This document shows, in pieces, positions 8,002-16,134 of a stretch of DNA of 64,000 bases. This DNA is from Pseudoflavonifractor sp050943825 (GTDB lineage Bacteria > Bacillota > Clostridia > Oscillospirales > Oscillospiraceae): NCBI RefSeq assembly GCF_050943825.1, contig NZ_JBMNPX010000010.1:1-64000 (forward strand), written 5' to 3'. The translations under genes and the position numbers were made by a program. The notes beneath the pieces are model-generated. The model saw only the letters and a program-made list of their open reading frames with translations. It did not search any database and was not told where the DNA came from. How positions within the stretch are numbered: the first letter of the stretch is position 1; every line of letters starts with the position of its first letter.

Positions 8002-8034
8002 GGCTTGAAATCGTAAGATTTCAGGCCTTTTTTC
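8000..8034 (+). terminator. tRNA-type terminator after the tRNA-Ala fragment
   Basis: AAGGCTTGAAATC-GTAA-GATTTCAGGCCTT followed by a T-run. It closely matches the terminator after intact tRNA-Ala (27164-27197), differing at a few bases. Confidence 0.75.
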
Positions 8035-8209
8035 TTTTCTTCTGAACAAGCAGGGCAGGAGGCATGCCTGTTCCTCGTCGGAATAGCTGATATAGCGGTC
8101 AGCAAAAGTGTCCATGGGGAGGTATCAATAGTTTAGAATAAAAGCTGGTTGAGATTGTTTCCACGCCTGAATTTGACGCGTTGGAACAAGAGATAACATA
8201 AGAATGGTA

Positions 8210-8246
8210 CAGGGCGGTGCAGTTTATTTCTGCACCGCCCTGTTTT
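8210..8246 (+). terminator. Strong terminator upstream of the catabolic operon
   Basis: CAGGGCGGTGCA (8210-8221) pairs with TGCACCGCCCTG (8231-8242), followed by TTTT. It insulates the catabolic operon from upstream transcription. Confidence 0.8.
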
Positions 8247-8292
8247 CAGGTCTCCTACAAAAGTATTAAAGCCGGTCGAAAATTTAACTTCT

Positions 8293-8332
8293 ATGTCGAA
8301 TAGGCACATAACATACGACATGGTACTATAAT
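8293..8332 (+). promoter_or_regulatory. Predicted promoter and operator of the catabolic operon
   Basis: A perfect -10 TATAAT (8327-8332) has no recognisable -35. Instead an inverted repeat, ATGTCG (8293-8298) / CGACAT (8316-8321), covers the -35 position, the pattern of an activator-dependent promoter. The PucR protein at 16135-17751 is the obvious candidate activator, but this is inference. Confidence 0.45.
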
Positions 8333-8425
8333 GTTGCACAATAAAAAACGCATCACGAGCTGAAAAATAGGCATACTGATGGTTTTGTGAGGCCCAATAA
8401 CCCATAAAAAAGTGGAGGGATTCAA

Positions 8426-9685
8426 ATGTCGATGATCGAGCGAGCGGAAAAGTTAAAGGATTTTATCAACTGTGCTTATGGTGAAGAGTTTAGAGAGTAT
8501 TACTACGGCAAGTTCTTCACCGGAAGTATGAGCTTTACGGAAGATGACGAATCCTGCACGATTTACCTTGAGCGGGGCGTGGTGACGAAGGTGGAAACGG
8601 GCCTCCCTGAGGGCGGAATTGACATTGGTCTGGCCGGAACCAAAAAGGGCTGGGATATGTGGGCGCCCTGCCGCCGCAGCCTGTCCATTGTGTGCTACCA
8701 GATCCGTCAGGGCGGAAACCCGGAGGACTTTAAGACCATCGGCGAGCCCATCCGTTACCGCCAGAACAACAACGCCCTGGCCCAGGCCGGACGGCTCTAC
8801 TCCTATATCCGCGACGGCGTGACCCCTGGGAGCGATATGCCCAAGCGGGATGAGAGCAAGCCGGTGCCGCCTGACGGAGACGTGGCGATCCGCGGCTTCT
8901 ATAAGCGCATCAACGGAGTCAAGATCTACTTTGAGACCAACGACGCCCCAGATGACAAGGCCACGCTGCTGTGCCTCCATACCGCAGGCCGTGAGAACCG
9001 CCAGTATCACGACATGATGGAGATTTTCAAGGACAAGTACCGGATGTATTCCGTGGACATGCCCGGTCACGGAAAGAGCTGGCCTCTGCCCGGCAACAAC
9101 GTAATCAATAACTACAAGGAATACGGCAAGTGGATTTGGGACTGTGTGGAGGCCCTGGGCCTGGAGAACCCCATCGTCATTGGCTGCTCCATGGCCGGCG
9201 GCATTACCTATCATATTGCCCAGGAGCACCCGGTGCGGGGCATCGTGTGCATGCAGGGCAATGACAACACCGAGGACGGGATGGGCAATGTCCGCGAGAT
9301 GCTCTTCCATCCCTATGTCTGCCCCCAGCATTCCCATCTGGAATTTACCGAGTCCCTGGTGGGGACCAGAACCAGCCAGGATCGGGTGGACTTCATCAAC
9401 TGGGGCGCTCTCTGCGAAATCGGCAAAATCAAGCAGGGCGACCTGACCGAGACCGGTACCTTCAACGTGAGCGACAAGATGGACCGCATCACCTGCCCGG
9501 TTATGATTATTGAGGGCATCGACGACCAGGCCTACACCGCCGAAATGGCTCAGGCCAGTCTGGACCGGCTTGTTAACTGCAAGAACAAGCGGATGAAGCT
9601 CTATGAGGGCTACGGCCACTTCATTGCCGTGGAAAATCCCGAGGCTGTCTGCGAGGCGCTTGACGAATTCATCCAGTCTATCTGA
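8426..9685 (+). CDS. Alpha/beta-hydrolase with N-terminal SCP2-like domain (419 aa)
   Basis: Residues ~10-85 (...TIYLERGVVTKVETG... ending IDIGLAG, GWDMWAP) resemble an SCP2-type lipid/acyl-CoA-binding fold. From ~155 onward is an alpha/beta-hydrolase: oxyanion region LCLHTAGRE, nucleophile elbow GCSMAG with Ser255, acid Asp366 or Asp367 in EGIDDQAY, and His398 in GYGHF. These hydrolases cleave esters, lactones, or C-C bonds of diketones; enol-lactonases of the 3-oxoadipate type are one possibility given the cycloisomerase-like enzyme downstream. First gene of the operon, preceded by GTGGAGGG; the next gene starts 13 bp later. Substrate unknown; the SCP2 call is tentative. Confidence 0.75.
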   Translation: MSMIERAEKLKDFINCAYGEEFREYYYGKFFTGSMSFTEDDESCTIYLERGVVTKVETGLPEGGIDIGLAGTKKGWDMWAPCRRSLSIVCYQIRQGGNPEDFKTIGEPIRYRQNNNALAQAGRLYSYIRDGVTPGSDMPKRDESKPVPPDGDVAIRGFYKRINGVKIYFETNDAPDDKATLLCLHTAGRENRQYHDMMEIFKDKYRMYSVDMPGHGKSWPLPGNNVINNYKEYGKWIWDCVEALGLENPIVIGCSMAGGITYHIAQEHPVRGIVCMQGNDNTEDGMGNVREMLFHPYVCPQHSHLEFTESLVGTRTSQDRVDFINWGALCEIGKIKQGDLTETGTFNVSDKMDRITCPVMIIEGIDDQAYTAEMAQASLDRLVNCKNKRMKLYEGYGHFIAVENPEAVCEALDEFIQSI

Positions 9686-9698
9686 TAGGAGTCGAATT

Positions 9699-11129
9699 AT
9701 GAGTATTGGAATTACAGGAACAGGCGTATATGTTCCGTACTACTATATAAAAAGAGAGACCATTGGCCGCCAGTGGGATGCCAAGGGCGCCAAGGGAGAG
9801 CGGAGCCTGTGCAACGCCGATGAGGACAGCGTGACCATGGCGGCGGAGGCCGCCATCAACTGCCTGGCAGGTCAGGACCGGGAGGCAGTTGACGGACTGT
9901 ACTTTGCTTCTACCACCGCCCCCTATGCCGAAAAGTCCCACGCTTCCATTCTGGCCAAGGTCTGCGACCTGGCGGATTCCTGCCAGATTGCCGATTTCCT
10001 GGCCTCCACAAGAGCAGGCGTAAGCGCGGTAAAGGCGGCTTACAGCGCCGTGAAGGCCGGCATGTGCAAAAATGTGCTGGTGACCAGCGCAGATCAGCGA
10101 AACGGCTATCCCAAGTCCCAGCTGGAGCAGATGTTCGGCGATGCCGGTGCCGCCCTGATGGTGGGCACCCAGGATGTGGTGGCGTCCATCGAGGCGTTTG
10201 AGACGGTGAACGTGGAAATTCACGACGCCTGGAGAAACATCAAGGACGACTATGTGCGCACCGGTGAGAGCCGCTTTGTCAAGAGCAAGGGGTACACCTA
10301 CGCCCTTGTGCGGGCCCTGAAGCAGCTGATGGCGTCTCAGTCCCTTACGCCGGATGATGTGACCAAGCTGATTTTGCCCTCCACTTCCGCCAAGGACCAC
10401 CTGGGTGTGGCCAAGGCCCTGGGTATCAGCCCGGAGAAGGTACAGGACCCCCTGCTGACGAACATCGGCGATTGCGGAACCGCCCAGCCCCTGCTGCTTT
10501 TGGCGGCGGCGCTGGACGAGGCCAAGCCCGGCGACCTGATTCTCTGGTCCGCTTACGGCAGCGGAGCCGAGGCAGTTTTGCTGAAGGTGACGGAGCATGT
10601 GGAACATCTGCGGAACAAGGGCTTGATTCACAAGTATCTGTCCACCCGCCACGAGCTGACCGGTTATCCTCGTTTCCTGTCCTTCCGTGGACTTATCGAG
10701 GCTGAGCCCGGTGAGCCCTATAAGATCAACCCTTCCGGTTCCCTCTACTGGCGTGAGCAGAACTGCATTCTTTCTCTCCACGGCAGCAAGTGCAAAAAGT
10801 GCGGTCAGATTATGTTCCCCATCAACAGGGTCTGTTACAGCTGCCACTCCAAGGACGAGTATGAAGAGGTCCGGCTCTATGAGCGGGAGTTCAAGCTGTT
10901 TACCTATTCCATTGACCGGCTGGCGGGACGCAGCGACGATCCCATGATTGGCCAGGCAGTAGCCGAGGACAGCCAGGGGACCAGAATCTACATGCTGATC
11001 ACCGACTTCCAGGAGAGCGACATCAAAGTCGGCATGAACCTGGAGTTCAGCTTCCGTAAGATGCACAATCTTGGCGATTTCGTAAACTATTACTGGAAGC
11101 TCAGACCCGTGCGCAGAGGGGAGGAATAA
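9699..11129 (+). CDS. HMG-CoA-synthase-like protein fused to a DUF35 Zn-ribbon/OB domain (476 aa)
   Basis: Residues 1-330 follow the initial-condensing-enzyme fold of archaeal-type HMG-CoA synthases (SIGITGTGVYVP, VDGLYFASTT, MFGDAGAALMVG, GDCGTAQPLLLLAAAL, WSAYGSGAEAV). Residues ~385-475 are a DUF35 acyl-CoA-binding unit with a zinc ribbon CKKCG...CYSCH and OB-fold. At the usual active-site Cys (context ACxAGT) this protein has LASTRAG, so Thr104 takes its place. Loss of that Cys argues against normal HMG-CoA synthesis and recalls thiolase-like aldolases/retro-aldolases that work with DUF35 partners. ATG 9699 follows AGGAG. It probably acts with the thiolase gene starting 2 bp downstream. 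Confidence 0.75.
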   Translation: MSIGITGTGVYVPYYYIKRETIGRQWDAKGAKGERSLCNADEDSVTMAAEAAINCLAGQDREAVDGLYFASTTAPYAEKSHASILAKVCDLADSCQIADFLASTRAGVSAVKAAYSAVKAGMCKNVLVTSADQRNGYPKSQLEQMFGDAGAALMVGTQDVVASIEAFETVNVEIHDAWRNIKDDYVRTGESRFVKSKGYTYALVRALKQLMASQSLTPDDVTKLILPSTSAKDHLGVAKALGISPEKVQDPLLTNIGDCGTAQPLLLLAAALDEAKPGDLILWSAYGSGAEAVLLKVTEHVEHLRNKGLIHKYLSTRHELTGYPRFLSFRGLIEAEPGEPYKINPSGSLYWREQNCILSLHGSKCKKCGQIMFPINRVCYSCHSKDEYEEVRLYEREFKLFTYSIDRLAGRSDDPMIGQAVAEDSQGTRIYMLITDFQESDIKVGMNLEFSFRKMHNLGDFVNYYWKLRPVRRGEE

Positions 11130-11131
11130 GG

Positions 11132-12316
11132 GTGTCTATCAAGGATAAGGTTGCAATTGTGGGAATGGGCTGTTCCAAATTCGGAGAACGATGGGACTGC
11201 GGCATTTCGGATCTGATTATTGAATCCGCTTACGAGGCGTTTGAGGATGCCCATGTAAAGCCAGAGGACATTCAGGCTGTGTTTTTCAGCGAGGGCAACC
11301 AGCCAAACGGCGGAACGGGCGCAACTCCTGTGGCGGACACGCTCAAGCTCTCCGGCATCCCCATGATGCGCAACGAGAGCTTCTGTACCTCCGGACATGT
11401 GGCGCTGATCCAGGCGGCCATGGCCATTGCCAGCGGCGAGTACGACGTTGTCATGGCCATCGGCGTGGAGAAGCTGAAGGATACCGGTTATGGCGGCCTG
11501 GGCGTGGGCCGCGGCTGGAATCCCGTGTATGAGGCCAGAAGAACGGGCCCCGGCTCCTTTGCCATGATTGCCTCCAGATATTTTGCCAAGTACGGCCTCA
11601 GCCCCGAGGAGGGAAAGCGGCTTATCGCCAAAATCGCGGTGAAGAATCACCACAACGGTATGCTCTCACCCAAGGCACATTTCCACAAGGAACTGACTGT
11701 GGATGACGTCATGAAGGCGCCCATCATCGCCTACCCGCTGGGCCTCTTTGACTGCTGCGGCAACAGCGACGGCTCCGCCTGCGCCATTCTCACCCGGGCG
11801 GACATGGCGGCCAAGTACACCGACAAGCCCATCTATATCAAGGGCTACGGCATGGCGGTAGACTCCACGCTGAGCCAGAGCCGCCCCAATTTTGAGTGGA
11901 CAGGCTTTGACGCCCTGAAGGACTCCTCCCGTCAGGCCTACAAGATGGCCGGCATTACGAATCCCAGGGAGCAGATCGATCTGGCCGAGGTCCACGACTG
12001 CTTTACCTGCACCGAGATGATTATCTATGAGGACTTCGGCTTCAGCCAGCCAGGGCATGCGGCGGAGGACATTGAGTCTGGCTTTTTCGAGCGGGACGGC
12101 GGTCTGCCTGTAAATGTGGACGGCGGCCTGAAGTGCTTTGGCCACCCTGTGGGCGCCAGCGGAATCCGGATGACGTATGAAATTTTCAAGCAGCTCCAGG
12201 GGCGCGTGGACAACCCCGCCCGTCAGATTAAGGACTGCAAGATTGGACTCTCCCACACCTTCGGCGGTTCTCCTCAGGTGAGCGCCGTGCTGATTGCGGG
12301 AAATGAACTGGGGTGA
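11132..12316 (+). CDS. SCP-x/archaeal-type thiolase (394 aa)
   Basis: Thiolase-superfamily enzyme that cleaves or forms 3-oxoacyl-CoA. The nucleophile is Cys85 in ESFCTSGH, the HDCF motif typical of SCP2-thiolases is at 288-291 (EVHDCF), and GHPVGASG at 337-344 gives the second catalytic His. The C-terminal CxG motif of classical thiolases is replaced by SHTFGGSPQ, as in archaeal and SCP-x forms. It starts with GTG behind GAGGGGAGGAA and is 2 bp from the preceding gene. Archaeal thiolases of this type form complexes with HMG-CoA synthase and DUF35, so a complex with the neighbouring fusion protein is plausible. Confidence 0.85.
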   Translation: MSIKDKVAIVGMGCSKFGERWDCGISDLIIESAYEAFEDAHVKPEDIQAVFFSEGNQPNGGTGATPVADTLKLSGIPMMRNESFCTSGHVALIQAAMAIASGEYDVVMAIGVEKLKDTGYGGLGVGRGWNPVYEARRTGPGSFAMIASRYFAKYGLSPEEGKRLIAKIAVKNHHNGMLSPKAHFHKELTVDDVMKAPIIAYPLGLFDCCGNSDGSACAILTRADMAAKYTDKPIYIKGYGMAVDSTLSQSRPNFEWTGFDALKDSSRQAYKMAGITNPREQIDLAEVHDCFTCTEMIIYEDFGFSQPGHAAEDIESGFFERDGGLPVNVDGGLKCFGHPVGASGIRMTYEIFKQLQGRVDNPARQIKDCKIGLSHTFGGSPQVSAVLIAGNELG

Positions 12317-12321
12317 GCGGT

Positions 12322-13509
12322 ATGAGTGAAAAAGCACTGGAAGGAATTAAGGTTCTGGATATGAGCCGGGTCCTGGCCGGCCCCCACTGCGCCGCCATAC
12401 TGGCCGATCTGGGCGCGGAGGTGCTCAAAATTGAGGAACCCGGCATGGGCGATGAGGCCAGATTCCTCAGGCCCTTCTCCAACGGTGAGAGCGCCTATTA
12501 CATGAACTTCAACCGGGGCAAAAAGGGAATTACCCTGAACCTGAAGAGCGGAAAGGATATTTTCCTCCAGCTGGTGAAGGACGCGGACATTCTGGTGGAG
12601 AACTTCCGGCCGGGCGTCATGGCCAGACTGGGCCTGGACTACGAGACCTTGTCCAAGCTCAATCCGGGGCTCATCTATGTGGCCATTTCCGGCTACGGCC
12701 AGAGCGGCAGCAACAGCCAGCTGCCCGGCTACGACCCCATCGCCCAGGCCATGAGCGGCATTTGCAGCGTGACCGGCTGGCCTGATGCCGAGCCCGCCAG
12801 GTGCGGCGCGCCCGTGGCCGACGTGCTGGCAGGCATCAACGGCGCGGTGGGCGCTCTGGCGGCGCTGAACTACCGCAACCGCACCGGCAAGGGCCAGATG
12901 ATTGATGTCTCACTGGTGGATGTCTCGGTCAGCGCGCTGGCCAGCCTGAACCAGGTCTACCTGTCCGAGGGCCGGGTGCCGTCCCGTCAGGGCAACGGCA
13001 CGGAGGCCGCGGCGCCTGGCGGCAGCTGCCACGCCAAAGACGGCACGGTGATTTTTGCCGCCGGAAACGACAGGCTGTGGCCCAAGCTGGCCGCGCTGAT
13101 GGGCCGGCCAGAGCTGGCGGAGGACGAGCGGTTCAGCAAAAACGCCCAGCGGGTAAAGCACCGCCGGGAGCTGGAGGAGATCATTGACCAGTGGGCCGGC
13201 CAGCTTACGGCCGATGAGGTTGTGGCCCAGATGCGCAGTGTTAAAATTCCGGCCGGGCCTGTCTACACCATTGACCAGGTCGTAAATGATGCGTGCATTG
13301 CCAAAGAGCGCAATATGTTTGTCACCATCCAGCATCCTGCGGCGGGTGAGGTGCGCATCACCAACAATCCCCTCAAGATGTCTCTGACGCCTCCCCAGGT
13401 GCAGGGCAGCTCGCCCACGCTGGGGCAGGACAACGAGAGCGTTTACGGCGGGATACTTCACATGGACAGCGCGCAGATCCGGGCGCTGAGAGAGGAAAAA
13501 ATCATTTAA
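12322..13509 (+). CDS. Type III CoA-transferase (CaiB/BaiF family), first copy (395 aa)
   Basis: Transfers CoA between carboxylic acids through enzyme-bound anhydrides. Family hallmarks are VLDMSRVLAGPHCAAILADLG at the N-terminus, VEIKIE-like VLKIE, ENFRPGV, YVAISGYGQSG, and the catalytic Asp200 in DVSLVD. I prefer ATG 12322, with GGGGTGAG ahead, over a GTG nine bases upstream; the thiolase stop is at 12316. The enzyme presumably activates the pathway substrate or recycles CoA from acetyl-CoA or an end product. A second member of the family sits at 19135-20346; the two share ~half their residues by eye. Confidence 0.9.
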   Translation: MSEKALEGIKVLDMSRVLAGPHCAAILADLGAEVLKIEEPGMGDEARFLRPFSNGESAYYMNFNRGKKGITLNLKSGKDIFLQLVKDADILVENFRPGVMARLGLDYETLSKLNPGLIYVAISGYGQSGSNSQLPGYDPIAQAMSGICSVTGWPDAEPARCGAPVADVLAGINGAVGALAALNYRNRTGKGQMIDVSLVDVSVSALASLNQVYLSEGRVPSRQGNGTEAAAPGGSCHAKDGTVIFAAGNDRLWPKLAALMGRPELAEDERFSKNAQRVKHRRELEEIIDQWAGQLTADEVVAQMRSVKIPAGPVYTIDQVVNDACIAKERNMFVTIQHPAAGEVRITNNPLKMSLTPPQVQGSSPTLGQDNESVYGGILHMDSAQIRALREEKII

Positions 13510-13529
13510 GGCGAAGAGAGGCGAGGTAA

Positions 13530-14858
13530 ATGAAAAAAGCGAAAAAAGGCTTTCTCGGCTGGTACATGGTCATTCTGGCCAGCCTGATCACCACCTTCTC
13601 CGGCAACTTCGGCAGCAACGCCCAGGGCGTGGCCAACACACTGATGATGACGAGCCCGGAAAACACCGTAACCCAGGTGGCGTATGGACTCTCATGGACC
13701 ATTACCCAGATTGTGGCCGCGTTGGGCGGCCTGCTGATGGGCTCCTTCGTTGACAGATTCGGCGCAAAGAAAATGTTTATTGTGGGCAGCCTTCTGTCCA
13801 TTCTCTCCGGCTTTGTGCTGGTGCAGTTCCAGGCGGGCAGCTCCCTGATGTTCCTGTTCAACTACGGCTTTGTGGTGGCGCTGAGCTACCAGTGCGTGTC
13901 CTTCGTGACCACCCAGTCGGTTGTCAGCAACTGGCTCCAGAAGCGCAGAGGCACCGGCGGCGCCATCGTCAACACCGGAACCGTTATCGCCGGTATTATT
14001 ACCGCACCTATCGTGACCTGGCTCATCAACTCCGTCGGCAACGGCAACTGGAAGTATGGCTACTACTACTTCGGCGCTGCCAGCATTATCGGCCTGATTC
14101 TCTCCTTCTTCATCATTAACAAGCCTTCCGATGTGGGGCAGTATCCCGACGGCGTGGAGCCTGGCCGGGATGCCGGAGACACGCCGAAGAAAGGACAGGC
14201 GGCAGCGGCCGTAAGCAGGGTGTTCAAAAATGTGCTGCCTGAAAATCACTACACCTTTAAGCAGGCGCTGCGCTCTCCTCTCCTGTGGGCCCTGATTGTC
14301 CTCCATGCGTGCTCCCTCTGCCTGTCCAACTATATCATGAACCCCGGCTCCCTGCTCTTTGTCCAGGCCGGCTTTGCCATGGAGACTGTGTCTACGGTGC
14401 TCTCCATCCGCCAGGTGATCCGCCTTCTGTTCCTGGCGTTCCTGATGCGTTACCTGGACAAGATTGAACCCGTTAAGCTCCTTACCTTTACCTGTGCCCT
14501 GGCCGGTGTGTGCTACCTGGTCTCCGCCAACCCCACCAGCTACTGGCAGATTCTGGTGTTTTACGCCGGCGGCAGCATTGTGATGTCCGCCCAGATGGCA
14601 ATTCCCGGCGTCATGCTGGCGAATATCTTCGGCACGACCAACTTCGGCAAGATTTACGGCGCGTATTTGATGGTGGCCACCCTGATTTCTTCCGTCTCTC
14701 CCACCATCAGCGGAACGATTGCCCAGAATACCGGATCTTATGTCATGGCAAACTACCTGTGGGCTTCCATAGCTGTGGTTGCTCTGGTGGCCGGCCTTGT
14801 GAGCATCCGGCTCTTTAAGAAGGAGACCGGAAAGATTCTGGCTGTTACCGGGAAGTAA
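13530..14858 (+). CDS. MFS transporter, OFA (oxalate/formate antiporter)-like (442 aa)
   Basis: Twelve hydrophobic segments in two halves separated by a polar loop around residues 205-240. The MFS loop motif is visible as GSFVDRFGAKKMF, and the N-terminus GWYMVILASLITTFSGNFGSN matches the opening of OFA-type carboxylate carriers. It is 20 bp downstream of the CoA-transferase with GAGGCGAGG before ATG. Likely imports the carboxylate substrate or exchanges it for a product. Substrate cannot be read from the sequence. Confidence 0.85.
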   Translation: MKKAKKGFLGWYMVILASLITTFSGNFGSNAQGVANTLMMTSPENTVTQVAYGLSWTITQIVAALGGLLMGSFVDRFGAKKMFIVGSLLSILSGFVLVQFQAGSSLMFLFNYGFVVALSYQCVSFVTTQSVVSNWLQKRRGTGGAIVNTGTVIAGIITAPIVTWLINSVGNGNWKYGYYYFGAASIIGLILSFFIINKPSDVGQYPDGVEPGRDAGDTPKKGQAAAAVSRVFKNVLPENHYTFKQALRSPLLWALIVLHACSLCLSNYIMNPGSLLFVQAGFAMETVSTVLSIRQVIRLLFLAFLMRYLDKIEPVKLLTFTCALAGVCYLVSANPTSYWQILVFYAGGSIVMSAQMAIPGVMLANIFGTTNFGKIYGAYLMVATLISSVSPTISGTIAQNTGSYVMANYLWASIAVVALVAGLVSIRLFKKETGKILAVTGK

Positions 14859-14912
14859 AGAAAAACAGGCCATAGAAAGGGTCTGACTGGTTTGTATCAG
14901 GAGGAATGACAA

Positions 14913-16019
14913 ATGAGGATTATCGGCGTTGAAGCAATCCCTGTCAACATCCCCTTTGCCGGGACGATCAACTGGAAATCCGGCCATATGGCCGGCGCGG
15001 ACAACGTAGTTGTGAAAATCACCGCAGAGGACGGTACTTACGGCGTTGGAGAGGCCACTCCCCGCATCGGAATCTACGGAGAAACGCAGCAGTCCATCTA
15101 CTACGTCATCAAAGATGTCCTCGCGCCCATGCTGATCGGGGAGGACTCCTTCAATCTGCAGAAGCTCTGGGACAAAATGAGCTTTGCCGTCTGGAATCCC
15201 ACGGCAAAGGGCGCCATCGACATTGCGCTCTACGACCTGAACGGGCGTCTGTGCGGTCTGCCCATCTGCAAGATGCTGGGTGGTCCGTACAGAACGGAAG
15301 TCCCCCTGTCCTGGACCATGGCCGGCACCTACGGCAGTTATCAGGACCAGGTGGATGAGGTGGTGCGCAAGACCGCGGAGGGATACAGGAGCTTCAAAAT
15401 CAAGACGGGCAACGGCGACGTGGACGAGGACATCCGCCTGCTCAAGGAGATGAAGGCCAACTGCCCCGAGGGCACCACTCTCTATATTGACGTCAATATG
15501 GCCTATACCCGTGAGGAGGCCTTCAAGGTACTGCGGGCGCTGGAGGGGGTTATTTCCTGCGCGGAGGAGCCGCTGCCCAGCACGGACAACGAGGGCCGCG
15601 CGGCCCTGGCCAAAGCCACGTCCGTCCCCATTCTCAGCGATGAGAGCACCATCACCGTCAATGACGTCTACCGGCAGATCCAGCTGGGCGCCATCAGCCG
15701 TGTGGGCATCAAGCTGCCCCGGACCGGTTTCTTCCTCTCCACCAAGATTGTGCACCTGGCGGAAAGCGCAAACCTGCCCTGCCAGATCAGCACCCAGCTG
15801 GAGAGCGATCTGGGTACCGCCAACTGCGTGCAGCTTGCAGCCGCCTTCAAACAGATATCCCTGCCCTGTGAGATCGCATTCTATGACGAGAACTTCAGTG
15901 CGTCTCTCATCAAGAAGCCTCTGGTTATTCAAAACGGCTGCCTGCCGCTCCCCGATGGGCCGGGCAGCGGCGTAGAGATTGACTGGGACAGCGTGGACAA
16001 ATATCGGGTAAAAATCTGA
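14913..16019 (+). CDS. Enolase-superfamily enzyme, muconate-lactonising (MLE) subgroup (368 aa)
   Basis: N-terminal capping domain (1-125) and TIM-barrel. Barrel residues are present: the KxK pair Lys162/Lys164 (FKIKTG), metal ligands Asp193 (YIDVN), Glu218 (CAEEP), Asp243 (LSDES) and the second catalytic Lys267 (VGIKLPR). A Lys at both sides marks the MLE subgroup, which includes muconate cycloisomerase, o-succinylbenzoate synthase, N-acylamino-acid racemase and dipeptide epimerase. In this operon a cycloisomerisation, dehydration or epimerisation of the substrate acid seems likely; the exact reaction is open. AGGAGGAA precedes ATG 14913. Last gene before a strong terminator. Confidence 0.85.
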   Translation: MRIIGVEAIPVNIPFAGTINWKSGHMAGADNVVVKITAEDGTYGVGEATPRIGIYGETQQSIYYVIKDVLAPMLIGEDSFNLQKLWDKMSFAVWNPTAKGAIDIALYDLNGRLCGLPICKMLGGPYRTEVPLSWTMAGTYGSYQDQVDEVVRKTAEGYRSFKIKTGNGDVDEDIRLLKEMKANCPEGTTLYIDVNMAYTREEAFKVLRALEGVISCAEEPLPSTDNEGRAALAKATSVPILSDESTITVNDVYRQIQLGAISRVGIKLPRTGFFLSTKIVHLAESANLPCQISTQLESDLGTANCVQLAAAFKQISLPCEIAFYDENFSASLIKKPLVIQNGCLPLPDGPGSGVEIDWDSVDKYRVKI

Positions 16020-16020
16020 G

Positions 16021-16079
16021 CGCCGCCTCTGCCCAGTCCCCCGGGCTGTCTGACAGCCCGGGGGCGGCGGCTTGTTTTT
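16021..16079 (+). terminator. Terminator after the enolase-like gene
   Basis: CCCCCGGGCTGTC and GACAGCCCGGGGG form a very GC-rich hairpin (16038-16064), inside a wider CGCCGCC / GGCGGCG pairing, followed by CTTGTTTTT. It separates the first catabolic operon from the regulator gene. Confidence 0.85.
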
Positions 16080-16134
16080 GCACGGGGGTTGTGCTATCTT
16101 CTTTTTACTTATTTGTTTGAAAGGAGTGCACTCT

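Noticed and set aside
8133..8405. 90-codon minus-strand frame upstream of the catabolic operon
   Set aside because: It crosses a strong terminator and the TATAAT promoter and has no ribosome site.
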